A DNA stretch of 64,000 bases from an uncultured Sphingomonadaceae bacterium (GTDB lineage: Bacteria > Pseudomonadota > Alphaproteobacteria > Sphingomonadales > Sphingomonadaceae), in the NCBI GenBank assembly GCA_947495985.1, contig CANMBD010000001.1:1674001-1738000 (forward strand). Reading direction: 5' to 3'. Shown piece by piece: positions 9,562 to 18,795 of this stretch. A model generated the notes under the pieces. It was not told the DNA's origin. It did not search any database and saw only the letters and a list, made by a program, of their open reading frames with translations. How positions within the stretch are numbered: position 1 is the stretch's first letter; every line of letters starts with the position of its first letter. The position numbers and the translations under genes were made by a program.

Positions 9562-10068
9562 TTAGTATGAAAATGCAGCCGCTGCGCCGGGGCGGATATA
9601 ACGGGGCGCATCGCGGCCCATCATCTGGCAAACGGCCAATATCGCCTGCTCAATCGATCCAGCGTCTGTGATGTCGATCAGATTGTCGTCATCATCAAAA
9701 TTCACATTGGCTCCGCTGACCACCATGAAGCCTTCGGCATTTTCTTTGGCGTCTGCCGGAACTGAGAACTGGTGAATGGATCCGCCGGGTTCATAAAGAT
9801 AGCTGCCGGCTGTCTGCTTATCTTCGGGATATTCCACATAGTTCCAGGTGCCCTTCGTGGTGAAGAAATGCACCGCGCCAGTATGGAAATGGCGTGGCAG
9901 TAATGTTCCCGGCGGGAATTTTGCATAAAGAACCCAGGTGCCGTTTTCCGCATCCAGAAACAGTGGCTGCAGAAAATATCCGTCCGTGGGATGCTGAACG
10001 CCTTCCTGCTCGTTGATGTTGATGCTCAGCAGATGATCCTGATGATTAATAACTTCCGGTAGTGACAT
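9562..10068 (-). CDS. cupin, 2,4'-dihydroxyacetophenone dioxygenase family
   Basis: 168-residue single-cupin protein. The metal site is visible in LLPRHFHTGAVHFF (three histidines) with a second-motif histidine in GGSIHQF. The pattern matches 2,4'-dihydroxyacetophenone dioxygenases, which cleave a C-C bond next to an aryl ketone using iron. First gene of the minus-strand operon, with GGAGG about 9 bp upstream of the ATG. It faces the AraC gene across 100 bp, which should hold the operon promoter. Confidence 0.8.
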   Translation of the reverse strand: MSLPEVINHQDHLLSININEQEGVQHPTDGYFLQPLFLDAENGTWVLYAKFPPGTLLPRHFHTGAVHFFTTKGTWNYVEYPEDKQTAGSYLYEPGGSIHQFSVPADAKENAEGFMVVSGANVNFDDDDNLIDITDAGSIEQAILAVCQMMGRDAPRYIRPGAAAAFSY

Positions 10069-10169
10069 TGTGCAAACCTCCTTGTTTTGATGTTCAAGGG
10101 TTTACGCTGGTAAAATTGGAGTCGACAGGTTAGCAGAGGACAATAAAGGATCATTTTCGGACAACGATT

Positions 10170-11183
10170 TTGCACTTTGACCTGGAAAATTTTGATCGAC
10201 CGGTTTTGTCTCTTCAGTTGGCAAACTTGATTATCGCTGTGCTGAACGATCTGGGCGTATCGCCAAGCCAGCTTTTTGAGCATCTGGATTTCCATGAGGA
10301 CAGGCTGGCTCAGCAGGATGAATTTCTAAGTTTCAATCAGATGTTTGCGATGATTGATGCCGGTTTAAAGCTGTCCCCTATACCTTGGCTGGGATTAAAA
10401 GTCGGCGATTCCGAGACCGTCGGAACCTGGGGGGCCTTGGGCTATGCGATCATGAGCAGTGCCAATGAGATTGAAGCCGCAGCCATCGGTCCCAAATATT
10501 ATCAGGCCGCGCCCAGCTTAATGCACAGTTCAACCAGAGTGGAAAACGGCCGACAAGGAATTCAGATGGATCCGATCTATCCGGTCGAACGGCTTATTCC
10601 ATTTTGCGTCGAAGAAAATATCGTTGGGATAATGCGTGTATCATCAGAATATCTGCAGGAGCCAATGCAGCCGCTTGAAATTGAGCTTAGCTATTCCAAA
10701 CCGGTTTATGCTCGTAAATATAACCAATATTTCGATTGTCCGATTCACTATGATCGACCACATAATATTGTCTGGACAATGCCGCCCAAAGACCGGCCAC
10801 TGCGAACCTCTGATTCAGCGAGTGCGGCAATCTGCCTGCAATTGGCCGAGCAACTGGTCTCCCGTCATCGCGGAGAGGATGATTTCCTCCTGCAGGTTCG
10901 CCGCGAGCTGCTAAGAAGCCCCGGCAACATGCCCGATATGGAGAAAGTCGCTTCGTCCATGGCGATGAGCTCACGTACGCTCAGAAGGAAGCTTGGCTCT
11001 CTAAGCACGTCCTTCCGGAAACTGCAGGACGACGTCAGGAAAAATCTCGCTCTGGACTATCTCGAGAATACGGAGATGAATATGGATCAGATAGCCGCAC
11101 GGCTTGGTTATACGGAAACCACCAATTTTCGTCGCGCATTCAAACATTGGACAGGATCAATACCCAGTCGTTTTCGCAATTAG
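10170..11183 (+). CDS. AraC family transcriptional regulator
   Basis: About 337 residues: an AraC-type ligand-binding N-terminal domain (residues ~15-200) and a C-terminal double helix-turn-helix (~235-335: VASSMAMSSRTLRRKLG, then IAARLGYTETTNFRRAFKHW). The start is uncertain: the frame opens at 10134 without an ATG, and the TTG at 10170 with a weak GGA is the best candidate. It is divergent from the cupin-led operon and is the obvious local regulator of it. Confidence 0.85.
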   Translation: MHFDLENFDRPVLSLQLANLIIAVLNDLGVSPSQLFEHLDFHEDRLAQQDEFLSFNQMFAMIDAGLKLSPIPWLGLKVGDSETVGTWGALGYAIMSSANEIEAAAIGPKYYQAAPSLMHSSTRVENGRQGIQMDPIYPVERLIPFCVEENIVGIMRVSSEYLQEPMQPLEIELSYSKPVYARKYNQYFDCPIHYDRPHNIVWTMPPKDRPLRTSDSASAAICLQLAEQLVSRHRGEDDFLLQVRRELLRSPGNMPDMEKVASSMAMSSRTLRRKLGSLSTSFRKLQDDVRKNLALDYLENTEMNMDQIAARLGYTETTNFRRAFKHWTGSIPSRFRN

Positions 11184-11512
11184 AGATGGATTATTGCAGG
11201 ATGGGGATTCTGGGTGAGCAAATATCATAAACACTGTTCGGCCAAAAGAAGGAGATGTTTATTGGGTGGACGCTCAGGTTATTGAGAAGCTGAGGCCTAA
11301 ATAATAGACTTTATAGGAACGAGCAGTTTTAGGCCGATGAAAAAAGATTTGTTTTTGGGTTGCTCCATTGAGTGAAGATTGATCGAAAGCGTGGTACTCG
11401 ACAAGGCCGAGGCCGTCCAATATTCGACTAGACTTCGGTGCCATTTGGAGCATTTGTTTGTGTCGCGATAATCATGGCGACACCCCGCCCGCTTAGCCTA
11501 GGACCCACCTAG
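11184..11512. other. 329-bp intergenic gap between convergent genes
   Basis: No convincing gene. A short open stretch (GDVYWVDAQVIEKLRPK, about 11252-11302) ends in two stops but has no start and no recognised family, so it may be a relic or chance. No strong terminator hairpin seen. Confidence 0.4.
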
Positions 11513-12694
11513 TTAGAAGCCCATCTGACGAGATGCCAGATCTCGCATGATTTCCTCTGAACCGCCGCCAATCGCCATCACACGAACTTCGCGATAGATG
11601 CGTTCGACGCGATGTCCCCGAATGAAGCCTGCACCTCCCAGCATCTGCATCGCTTCACGCGCACAATATTCCATTGTTTCGGTAGCCTGCACTTTTAGCA
11701 TCGCGAGTTCGGCGACGGGGCTCTCGCCGTTCATGACACGCCATGCGCAATTGTCGAGAAATGTTGTGGTTGCCCAAACACGCTGCGCCATGCTGGCCAT
11801 TTTGTGCCTTATCACTTGATGATCTGCGAGGCGTTTACCGAATGTCTGGCGTTCCTGCGCCCAGGCGGCGGCGTCTTCAATGCAGGCCCGGGCAAAGGCG
11901 GTAGCCTGCGCCGCCATGCCCAGCCGTTCGCCGTTGAAATTGGCCATGATACCGTAAAAGCCTTGATTTTCGTGGCCGATCAGATTGTCGGCGGGGACAA
12001 AAACATCATCAAAGTGGATCGTAGCAGTATCGCTGCTCCACCAGCCCATTTTTGGCAATTCGGTCCGGCTAACGCCTTCGCTTTCCAGATCGACAAGCAT
12101 GAGAGAGATTCCCGCCATACCATCTTCGCCGGTGCGCACGGCAGTGGTCAACCATTTAGAGGTCATCCCGCCGGTGATGAAAGTTTTGGATCCGTTGATC
12201 CGCCAGCCATTGCCATCACGCACAGCTTTGGTTTTGAGTTTTGCAACGTCAGAACCCCCTGATGGTTCGGTGATACCCAAACTAATCTGCTTGTCGCCCG
12301 AAAGAACTTGCGGAACGATTTCCTGTTGCATCGCTTCGGTTCCCAGCTTCATTACGGGAGGCAAACCGATGCCATGGATCATCAAGGCAGCGGAGATGCC
12401 CCCGGCGCCAGCCCGGGACAATTCCTCGCTGGTGATTATTGCATGGAAAGCATCCGTCTCGTCGCCCGCACCGCCAAGCGTTTCCGGATAGTTCATTCCA
12501 AGCAATCCGGCTTCGGCCGCCTTTGGATACAGTTCGCGTGTAATGCGTCCGGCGTTTTCCCATTCTTCAATGTGGGGCATGATTTCCCGGTCTACAAAAT
12601 TGCGGACACTGTCACGCCACAGCGCATGGCTCTCGTCCATCCACGGACAGGGAGGACGGAGTCCATCAAATGAAATTTCTTGTTTTTTTTGCAT
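11513..12694 (-). CDS. acyl-CoA dehydrogenase
   Basis: 393-residue flavoprotein for alpha,beta-desaturation of an acyl-CoA. FAD/substrate motifs are visible: ITEPSGGSD (141-149), FITGG (172-176) and the C-terminal GGGSEEIM. The usual medium-chain catalytic Glu before the C-terminus is Gly here. A Glu sits at 256 (NGERLGM), the position used by isovaleryl-CoA dehydrogenase, so the enzyme should be active. It starts 4 bp after the DUF1254 gene, third in the sterol-desaturase-like operon. Confidence 0.88.
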   Translation of the reverse strand: MQKKQEISFDGLRPPCPWMDESHALWRDSVRNFVDREIMPHIEEWENAGRITRELYPKAAEAGLLGMNYPETLGGAGDETDAFHAIITSEELSRAGAGGISAALMIHGIGLPPVMKLGTEAMQQEIVPQVLSGDKQISLGITEPSGGSDVAKLKTKAVRDGNGWRINGSKTFITGGMTSKWLTTAVRTGEDGMAGISLMLVDLESEGVSRTELPKMGWWSSDTATIHFDDVFVPADNLIGHENQGFYGIMANFNGERLGMAAQATAFARACIEDAAAWAQERQTFGKRLADHQVIRHKMASMAQRVWATTTFLDNCAWRVMNGESPVAELAMLKVQATETMEYCAREAMQMLGGAGFIRGHRVERIYREVRVMAIGGGSEEIMRDLASRQMGF

Positions 12695-12698
12695 ATGC

Positions 12699-14120
12699 TT
12701 ATTCTTTGCCTTTGAACAATTTTAGCGGTGGCAATGCCCATTCACCTGTCAGAATTTTTTCGTCAGGCCAGTAAACCCTGAGCAGCGTTTTGAAATTCCC
12801 CTTGGGCGCCGGCACCCAATTCACGTCTACAATATCCGGTTTGCTGTTCGACAGATAGAAATCAAGACTGCCATCGGCATTATATTTCAGCTTATGATTA
12901 CTACCAAGGGAATAACGGTTCTGATCATTTGCTTCCAGATACCCCTCTTCGTCATAATTTGTGACGGACCAAAAGGCCGATGTTGGTGGCAGGTCACCCG
13001 GTTCGAAATGCATTTTGTAAACATTGCTGCCATTCAGTGGCGTCAGGGTCTCATCCAGCTGCGACACCCCGTAAACCGCGTCTTCCACCAAATTGGCACC
13101 TAGACCCCACATCGCCCAGTAGGTTCGCCGTTCGAAATCGGTTCCCCAGGTGCCCATGCGTTCCCGGTTGAATATCCATGGTTCGGTCTGACTGGTTCCG
13201 TCATAAAAATCTTTGACATATTTCGTTTGTTTGGCCTTTAATCCAGCGCGCAATGTGTCCTGAACAATCGGTGACAGGCCAGCGAATTTACGTGTCCTCG
13301 AACGCTGAATACCAGCCTTCTTCAAGATGCGGATCATCGCTACATCTTCCTCGGGAGAAGCATTATTTGCCCACATACCGAAAAAGGAATCGTAAAATTG
13401 TTCCGCTGTCATTTGCAGCGAATAGGGCACCGGTTTCCTGACCTGCATCGCCAGATATTCCGGCTGATAGTCTGAATACGGATCGCTTGCACCCTGATGC
13501 TGCGCATAGGTCATCAATTTATATTTGTCTTGCAGCTTTCCAGCGGCCACAGCGTCTGGCGGTGAGTCCGCCTGTATCCTGCCGGTGATCCAGACCATGT
13601 TGGTCGGGCTGACCACTTTCTCGTAACCTTCCGGAACTTCTCCGCTCCAGTCGCGGTTCACAATGAAGTATTTCTGCGCCTTTTGGCCAGTTGTTCGCGA
13701 GCCGAAGCTTTCGAATGTATTGGTCCAGGCATCGAGAAGCGGCATTACATAATAACGATCGCCCATATCCGGGATTTCAAACACCACTGGCCCCTTGCTC
13801 AGATCGATCCAACCGACGCTGTAGAGCGTATTGCGATTGCCCAGAACAACAGCCTTGTTTTGCGGCATGGCAAGTCGTTTGAAATGGATAAAATGATTGG
13901 GAACCGAGCGCTTTCTGATTGGTACGGTGAACATTAGATCCTGACTGATCTTCATGATTACCTGAGGATAGGCATAGTCAAATATTTGCTGTGCTTCGAG
14001 TTCGGATAATGCCGATTGCCTTTCCTCAGTTGCCATCACATCCGATGCGGCAGCACTGGTGCCTAGAGAGAGAAGTTCCAAAGCCAAAGCAGAAACTAGT
14101 GACGCGCACAGCTTATTCAT
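12699..14120 (-). CDS. secreted DUF1254/DUF1214 domain protein
   Basis: 473 residues with a Sec signal peptide (residues ~1-25, cleavage near TSAAA-SDV). DUF1254 (about 45-170, including PDMGDRYYVMPLLDAWTN) is followed by DUF1214 (about 350-460, WSVTNYDEEGYL). The family is common in proteobacteria and has no assigned reaction. Its start overlaps the stop of the upstream hydroxylase gene by ATGA, so they are translationally coupled. Probably periplasmic. Confidence 0.85.
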   Translation of the reverse strand: MNKLCASLVSALALELLSLGTSAAASDVMATEERQSALSELEAQQIFDYAYPQVIMKISQDLMFTVPIRKRSVPNHFIHFKRLAMPQNKAVVLGNRNTLYSVGWIDLSKGPVVFEIPDMGDRYYVMPLLDAWTNTFESFGSRTTGQKAQKYFIVNRDWSGEVPEGYEKVVSPTNMVWITGRIQADSPPDAVAAGKLQDKYKLMTYAQHQGASDPYSDYQPEYLAMQVRKPVPYSLQMTAEQFYDSFFGMWANNASPEEDVAMIRILKKAGIQRSRTRKFAGLSPIVQDTLRAGLKAKQTKYVKDFYDGTSQTEPWIFNRERMGTWGTDFERRTYWAMWGLGANLVEDAVYGVSQLDETLTPLNGSNVYKMHFEPGDLPPTSAFWSVTNYDEEGYLEANDQNRYSLGSNHKLKYNADGSLDFYLSNSKPDIVDVNWVPAPKGNFKTLLRVYWPDEKILTGEWALPPLKLFKGKE

Positions 14121-14947
14121 GATCCAGTCTCCAACATGGCTGTTTCTTTTTGCTTCGTGCTCACAAGTGGCCAGAATAACTGTTCTGCCACAGTGGTATC
14201 AGGCAAGTTCTCAACACCCATTTCTGCGGGGTATTGTCGGGTGATTTTAGCGGTTCCAAATAGCACGTCCCAAAAGAACAGCAGATTTCCGAAATTGCCT
14301 TTGTAATTGGTGATCCCATCTGCGGCATGCTTGCCATGATGTGCGCTGTGGGTGGCAGGGGTAGAGATGGTGTGCTCCACAACCCACATGATCGGCGACA
14401 ACCATTTTACCTTATAGAGCGGTTCATCCCATCGAACATCGCTATGTGCACCGAAGATCACTGCCATTTTGACAATGATATAGCCCGCGTAAACCCAACC
14501 GCCGCCAAGATAGATTAGCGCGCCGGAAAACCAAAGGCCGGGCATGAACAAATAATAGAATAGGTTATTGCGATAGACGACCCGGATGGAAAGATACGGG
14601 GCGTTGTGATGCGGTCGATGCAGATTGTAGAGCCAAGGCAGTGTGTGGGAAAGCCGATGCCACCAATATTGCGTCATGTCATCAAAGATCAGGAAGAGCG
14701 CGAGCACTGCCACTACCGGCCATGCCTCAAGCACATTAGCAGCGCCAGGTGCCAGCCACGCAGCAACTGCAAAGCCTCCGGCCAAAGCAATCGGCTGGCT
14801 AATGACCGAAACCGATAACGTGCTGGCAATTTCAACAATCGCATCTGCGCGAGTTTGTCCGGGTTTTCTGAAAAAGCTGGTGAACAGCATTTCCAGCACG
14901 GCAAAGCCGATCAAGATGAGCAAAATCACAATAAGTTCCGGTTTCAT
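14117..14947 (-). CDS. sterol desaturase / fatty acid hydroxylase family membrane enzyme
   Basis: 276-residue integral membrane di-iron enzyme. The three histidine boxes are HRLSH (97-101), HRPHH (110-114) and HSAHH (200-204), set among four or five membrane segments. The family hydroxylates or desaturates sterols, carotenoids and lipids with O2. First gene of the operon with DUF1254 and the acyl-CoA dehydrogenase, divergent from a Crp-like regulator. The substrate is unknown. Confidence 0.87.
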   Translation of the reverse strand: MKPELIVILLILIGFAVLEMLFTSFFRKPGQTRADAIVEIASTLSVSVISQPIALAGGFAVAAWLAPGAANVLEAWPVVAVLALFLIFDDMTQYWWHRLSHTLPWLYNLHRPHHNAPYLSIRVVYRNNLFYYLFMPGLWFSGALIYLGGGWVYAGYIIVKMAVIFGAHSDVRWDEPLYKVKWLSPIMWVVEHTISTPATHSAHHGKHAADGITNYKGNFGNLLFFWDVLFGTAKITRQYPAEMGVENLPDTTVAEQLFWPLVSTKQKETAMLETGS

Positions 14948-15009
14948 AACATTCTCTCCACGGTGCGGGTTGCTTCCGTCGTCCTATTAGATAGCCGGAT
15001 ATCTTGATC

Positions 15010-15732
15010 ATGAATGTTAAATATTATACATTTCTAACCATGCTTGATCTTGTTCAACTCAACGCACCGGCTTTCATGGATTTATTGCCGGAAGAAGTGG
15101 CTAAAAAGGTCCGCCAGGAATCGACAGTAGTAAAATATACCGATGGGCAGTTCATCCAGAGCCGAGGTGATGCCAATCCGGGAATTTCCATAGTCCGGTC
15201 CGGCGCGGCCAATGCAGGGATAATAGGAATTGATGGATCCGTATCGATGACAACGCTTTTGGGTCCGGGACAAAGTTTCGGAGAGTTCACGATTTTTGCT
15301 GAGCTACCTCGCACCCATGATGTTTCGGCAACGGGCGAGACAGAAATCTATCAAATGTCGGCAACACGGTTCACTCGTCTCTATGACAGGGAACCAGAGC
15401 TTTCGCGTGCTCTACTCAAGACTGCGTTGATACGGTCCCACATATTGCTCGAAATGCTCGATGCCATCAGACGGCTGCCGATCCGCGAGCGGACTGCCAA
15501 GATATTGCTATCAATGTCGCATACCGCAGGGAATCCGAATTTGCTGGAGTGTCGCCAGTCGGAACTGGCATATACGCTGGGCGTATCTCGTATTTCGTTG
15601 AACCGAGCCCTTAAACAACTCGCTGAGTTGAAGCTAGTCGAGCTTGGCTATGGTGAAATCAAGATACCGGCACCTTCCAAATTGGCGGATTGGGTGGCTT
15701 CAAATTGCAATCCTGCACCATTAGCTTCGTAG
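15010..15732 (+). CDS. Crp/Fnr family transcriptional regulator
   Basis: About 240 residues with an N-terminal cyclic-nucleotide-binding-like beta-roll (GQSFGEFTIFAELPRTHD near 90-108), a dimer helix and a C-terminal winged helix (CRQSELAYTLGVSRISLNRAL). No Fnr cysteine cluster is seen. ATG at 15010 is chosen over an in-frame TTG at 15004; ATG 15040 is also possible. Divergent from the hydroxylase operon with about 60 bp between, so it probably controls that operon. Confidence 0.85.
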   Translation: MNVKYYTFLTMLDLVQLNAPAFMDLLPEEVAKKVRQESTVVKYTDGQFIQSRGDANPGISIVRSGAANAGIIGIDGSVSMTTLLGPGQSFGEFTIFAELPRTHDVSATGETEIYQMSATRFTRLYDREPELSRALLKTALIRSHILLEMLDAIRRLPIRERTAKILLSMSHTAGNPNLLECRQSELAYTLGVSRISLNRALKQLAELKLVELGYGEIKIPAPSKLADWVASNCNPAPLAS

Positions 15733-15837
15733 TCAACGTAATTGACTCAGGTCACTGAGGCCTGGCCATTTGGTTATGTCCGCTCCATCCCGAAAGCTGA
15801 TCAAAAAGCGCCGAATTCAATGCCCAGATAGAGATAG

Positions 15838-15860
15838 CATGCCCGAGCACTTTGGGCATG
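15838..15860 (+). terminator. possible terminator hairpin
   Basis: Perfect 7-bp stem CATGCCC/GGGCATG with a 9-base loop between convergent genes. The T-rich stretch (TTACTTTTTACTC) begins 10 bp after the stem, so its activity is doubtful. Confidence 0.3.
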
Positions 15861-15894
15861 GCACACTCCTTACTTTTTACTCAAATCCCACTTC

Positions 15895-16581
15895 TCAAAA
15901 AATACTGTACCTTCGCCCCCGCGGCGTGGGAGTTCTGTGCTTCTCGGGTAAGTTACAGATCCGGTCCATTTTGGTGGTCGAACCATCGGCATATTCCCAA
16001 ACTAGCTGCTCGCCATCCATATAGCGACGCACGACGACTGGACCCCACCCAAAGGCATTGAAGTCGAGCTTGCCATCACGCCATTTCATGCTGGCTGAGG
16101 TGCGATTGCAATATTCCGTGTCGCCGATGGTGAAGAGTACGGAACCCTCGGTGTCGTTGGAGTTAAATCCACCAGTCTTGTTGGTTCCGGAATCATGGAT
16201 GATCCCGGCAGTGGTGATGACCGTGCGGTCGCCGCATTGTTCGACCCGTTCAACATGACCGACATGGCCGCCTTCAACGCCAATCCATAGCCCGCGAATA
16301 TCGTCCGCACCTTCCACAAGAGGTTCAGTGCATTCGGCCAATATAGGAAGCGGGAAATGGTCATAGCCGCAACCCGGCGTGTTTCCCTTGGCTATATCCG
16401 CGGCCATTTTTCCGCTGCCGTCCAGTTTTGGCATTTCACAATAGCTGATGGCGCTGCCGTCCCCTGCCAGCGTTTCAGGATCGATGGTGAGCGGCGGCCG
16501 CGGCGAGAAAAAGGCGAGCCAGAACAGGAATAGAAACAGCAACAACAATGTACCTGAAACACGCAGGGTCCATTTTTTCAT
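15895..16581 (-). CDS. secreted or membrane-anchored protein of unknown function
   Basis: 228 residues with an N-terminal hydrophobic anchor (about 8-26) and a soluble remainder carrying scattered cysteines (CEMP, GCGYDHF, EQCGDR, EYCNR). I do not recognise the family. It begins 13 bp after the sulfatase gene and is the last gene of that operon, so it probably acts outside the cytoplasm with the sulfatase. Confidence 0.7.
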   Translation of the reverse strand: MKKWTLRVSGTLLLLFLFLFWLAFFSPRPPLTIDPETLAGDGSAISYCEMPKLDGSGKMAADIAKGNTPGCGYDHFPLPILAECTEPLVEGADDIRGLWIGVEGGHVGHVERVEQCGDRTVITTAGIIHDSGTNKTGGFNSNDTEGSVLFTIGDTEYCNRTSASMKWRDGKLDFNAFGWGPVVVRRYMDGEQLVWEYADGSTTKMDRICNLPEKHRTPTPRGRRYSIF

Positions 16582-16594
16582 ATCCGGTTCCTAT

Positions 16595-18394
16595 TCACTT
16601 TAATCTGTGCCTTGTGCGCGCGTAGAGGGCAAATGGAACCACAATCAGCAGCAATAGGATGCCGATCAATATTGCAGGCCCCGCCCGTTCGCGTAGTCCG
16701 TTGAGAGCGACCTGCTGCTGTGCGTTGAAGTCTTTTGGAACGGGCAGCACGCCATTTTCTTCCGTGTATCGGATATAGGCACCCAGCATCGCCTGAAAGC
16801 GTTCCGGTTCGTTCCTAGACAGATCGCGCGTCTCACCGGGATCGTCCACGATGTTATAGAGATACCATTTCCCATCACCGACCGGGCCGCGGTTGAGGAC
16901 TATCTTATAGTCGCCCTGAAACAGTGCACTATTGCCGCCTAATTCATAGCCGATGGGTTCATCCTCACCGTAAACGCGCGCGGTTTCTCCGGTGATCAAT
17001 GGTACCAAACTACGACCAACTATCGGTTCGATTTTGCGACCGGCATATCGTAACGCTCCAAATCTTGGTTGTGGTGCTTCTACGCCCGCAAATTCAAGAA
17101 TCGTCGGTGCGATATCGGTGGCAAAACTGAAGGCGCTGGTCATCCTTGATTGTGATTGCAGTGCTTCACCGGCAATAATCAACGGCACCCGCATACCACC
17201 TTCGCCTGAATAGAATTTGTAATAGGACAAAGGCGAAGCGGCAGCGCTGGCGAAGCTGGGGCCGATGCTGTTGAAGCTGCCTTTCAGACCAAGTGTTTGA
17301 TAGTCATTTTCATATCCCTGCCGCGCCAGTGCAAAGCGGGTTAGCGCGGTATCCGGGTCCGCCGGTCCACTGGGTTCAGCACCATTGTCGGACGTAAAAA
17401 CGAAAATCGTATTCTCATATTTGCCTATATCTTTCAGATGCGCGATCAGGCGGCCAATGTGAAAATCCATGGCCTCCACCATCGCCGCATAGACCGCCAT
17501 GCGTTTGGCCTGATATTTTTTCTGCTTTGGCGTGAGTTTGTCCCAATCCGCAGTGGTTTGCATATCAACCATAGCAATGTTCTTGGGAACCAAGCCAAGT
17601 TCCACCGCCCTGTGATAGCGCTGCCGCCTGAGTTCATCCCAGCCGCCGTCATAAGTATCCATATATCGGTCAATAAACTCCTGCGGAGCCTGCACCGGCA
17701 AATGCACGGCCTGAAATGGGACATAGGCGAAAAAGGGTTCGCCATCATCCGCGTTGCTGTCGATAAATTCGATCGTCTTGTCGATCAGAAAACGCGAGGA
17801 ATAGAATTCATCGGGGAGCGTGGTTCGCTTGCCGTCGGCGAACCAGTTGGCCTGTTCATAGATTGGCAGATAGGGTTTTTGCTCCCAGTTATCCGCCCCG
17901 GAATCGGCCATGATGAAACTTCGCTCAAATCCGCGAGCACTGGGCAAGAGATCGGGTGTCATTCCGAGATGCCACTTGCCGGCGATATAGGTGTGATAAC
18001 CCTGATCCTGTAAAAGCGTAGCGATGGTTACAACATTTCGCCCCAAAACACCGCGATAATGAGGGTATTTTGTCTGCTCGGGCGGGAGCATTTCAGGGAT
18101 ATTTGGAACCCCCGCCCGATGACTATCAACACCGGTCAGCAACATTGCGCGCGAGGGCGCGCAGCTGCCTGCGGTATGATAGTTGGAAAAGCGCAGACCT
18201 TTGGCCGCCAACGTAGATATGGTCGGTGTATTGATTTCGCTACCATAGGGGGCGGTGTCGGTGAAGCCGAGATCGTCGGCGAGAATGAAAACAATATTGG
18301 GCCGGGAAGGTTGGGCGCTGGCAGCGGAGCCAAAAACAGTGAAAAGCACGCTGACCAGAGCTGCATAGAACAGTTTGAAAGTGAGCTTTTTCAT
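16595..18394 (-). CDS. secreted arylsulfatase-type sulfatase (S1 family)
   Basis: 599 residues, ATG 18394. A signal peptide ends near Ala27. The alkaline-phosphatase-like fold opens with NIVFILADDLG (metal Asp40-Asp41). C78-A-P-S-R is the sulfatase signature in which Cys is converted to formylglycine, so a maturation enzyme is required; one is encoded at 28840-29766. A single C-terminal hydrophobic helix (~570-590) followed by RTRHR suggests membrane anchoring. Start and previous stop overlap by ATGA. Confidence 0.9.
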   Translation of the reverse strand: MKKLTFKLFYAALVSVLFTVFGSAASAQPSRPNIVFILADDLGFTDTAPYGSEINTPTISTLAAKGLRFSNYHTAGSCAPSRAMLLTGVDSHRAGVPNIPEMLPPEQTKYPHYRGVLGRNVVTIATLLQDQGYHTYIAGKWHLGMTPDLLPSARGFERSFIMADSGADNWEQKPYLPIYEQANWFADGKRTTLPDEFYSSRFLIDKTIEFIDSNADDGEPFFAYVPFQAVHLPVQAPQEFIDRYMDTYDGGWDELRRQRYHRAVELGLVPKNIAMVDMQTTADWDKLTPKQKKYQAKRMAVYAAMVEAMDFHIGRLIAHLKDIGKYENTIFVFTSDNGAEPSGPADPDTALTRFALARQGYENDYQTLGLKGSFNSIGPSFASAAASPLSYYKFYSGEGGMRVPLIIAGEALQSQSRMTSAFSFATDIAPTILEFAGVEAPQPRFGALRYAGRKIEPIVGRSLVPLITGETARVYGEDEPIGYELGGNSALFQGDYKIVLNRGPVGDGKWYLYNIVDDPGETRDLSRNEPERFQAMLGAYIRYTEENGVLPVPKDFNAQQQVALNGLRERAGPAILIGILLLLIVVPFALYARTRHRLK

Positions 18395-18795
18395 TCCGGC
18401 CTTTGCGAGTGATCCGCGGTCAGTTTTTTCGCTGCAACAAGCAACAATGTACCGATCACAATTTCTGGAACAATGAATTGCATCATCAAAGAGGCGCCGT
18501 GGAAGAGCCAAGCCAGTGTCCTGAATAGGGCGGCGGCAAAAACCAATATCGCCCCTGCGAAAAACCATTCGCGCTTTTTGGTCACCATACCGAGCAGGAC
18601 AAACAGGCCCATACCGATGAAGAATGCGCCAATATCACCTATCTGAGAGCTGAGGGCAGCGCCGTTAAACAGCGACATATTGAACGTTTCGGCAGCGCCC
18701 GACGGAGCAACCGCCCAGCGCAGTCCCGTCACAAGGAAATTGAGGGCAATCAGTCCTGTTAGGACCCAGAGGAGATTGCGGAGCACGTTTTTCAT
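18391..18795 (-). CDS. small four-helix membrane protein, DUF4345-like
   Basis: 134 residues with about four hydrophobic segments and the layout of DUF4345 proteins (first helix at 8-25, then GDIGAFFIGMGLFVLLG). No catalytic motif. Overlaps its neighbours by 4 bp on both sides (ATGA), placing it firmly inside the DJ-1-like/sulfatase operon. Function unknown. Confidence 0.7.
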   Translation of the reverse strand: MKNVLRNLLWVLTGLIALNFLVTGLRWAVAPSGAAETFNMSLFNGAALSSQIGDIGAFFIGMGLFVLLGMVTKKREWFFAGAILVFAAALFRTLAWLFHGASLMMQFIVPEIVIGTLLLVAAKKLTADHSQRPE

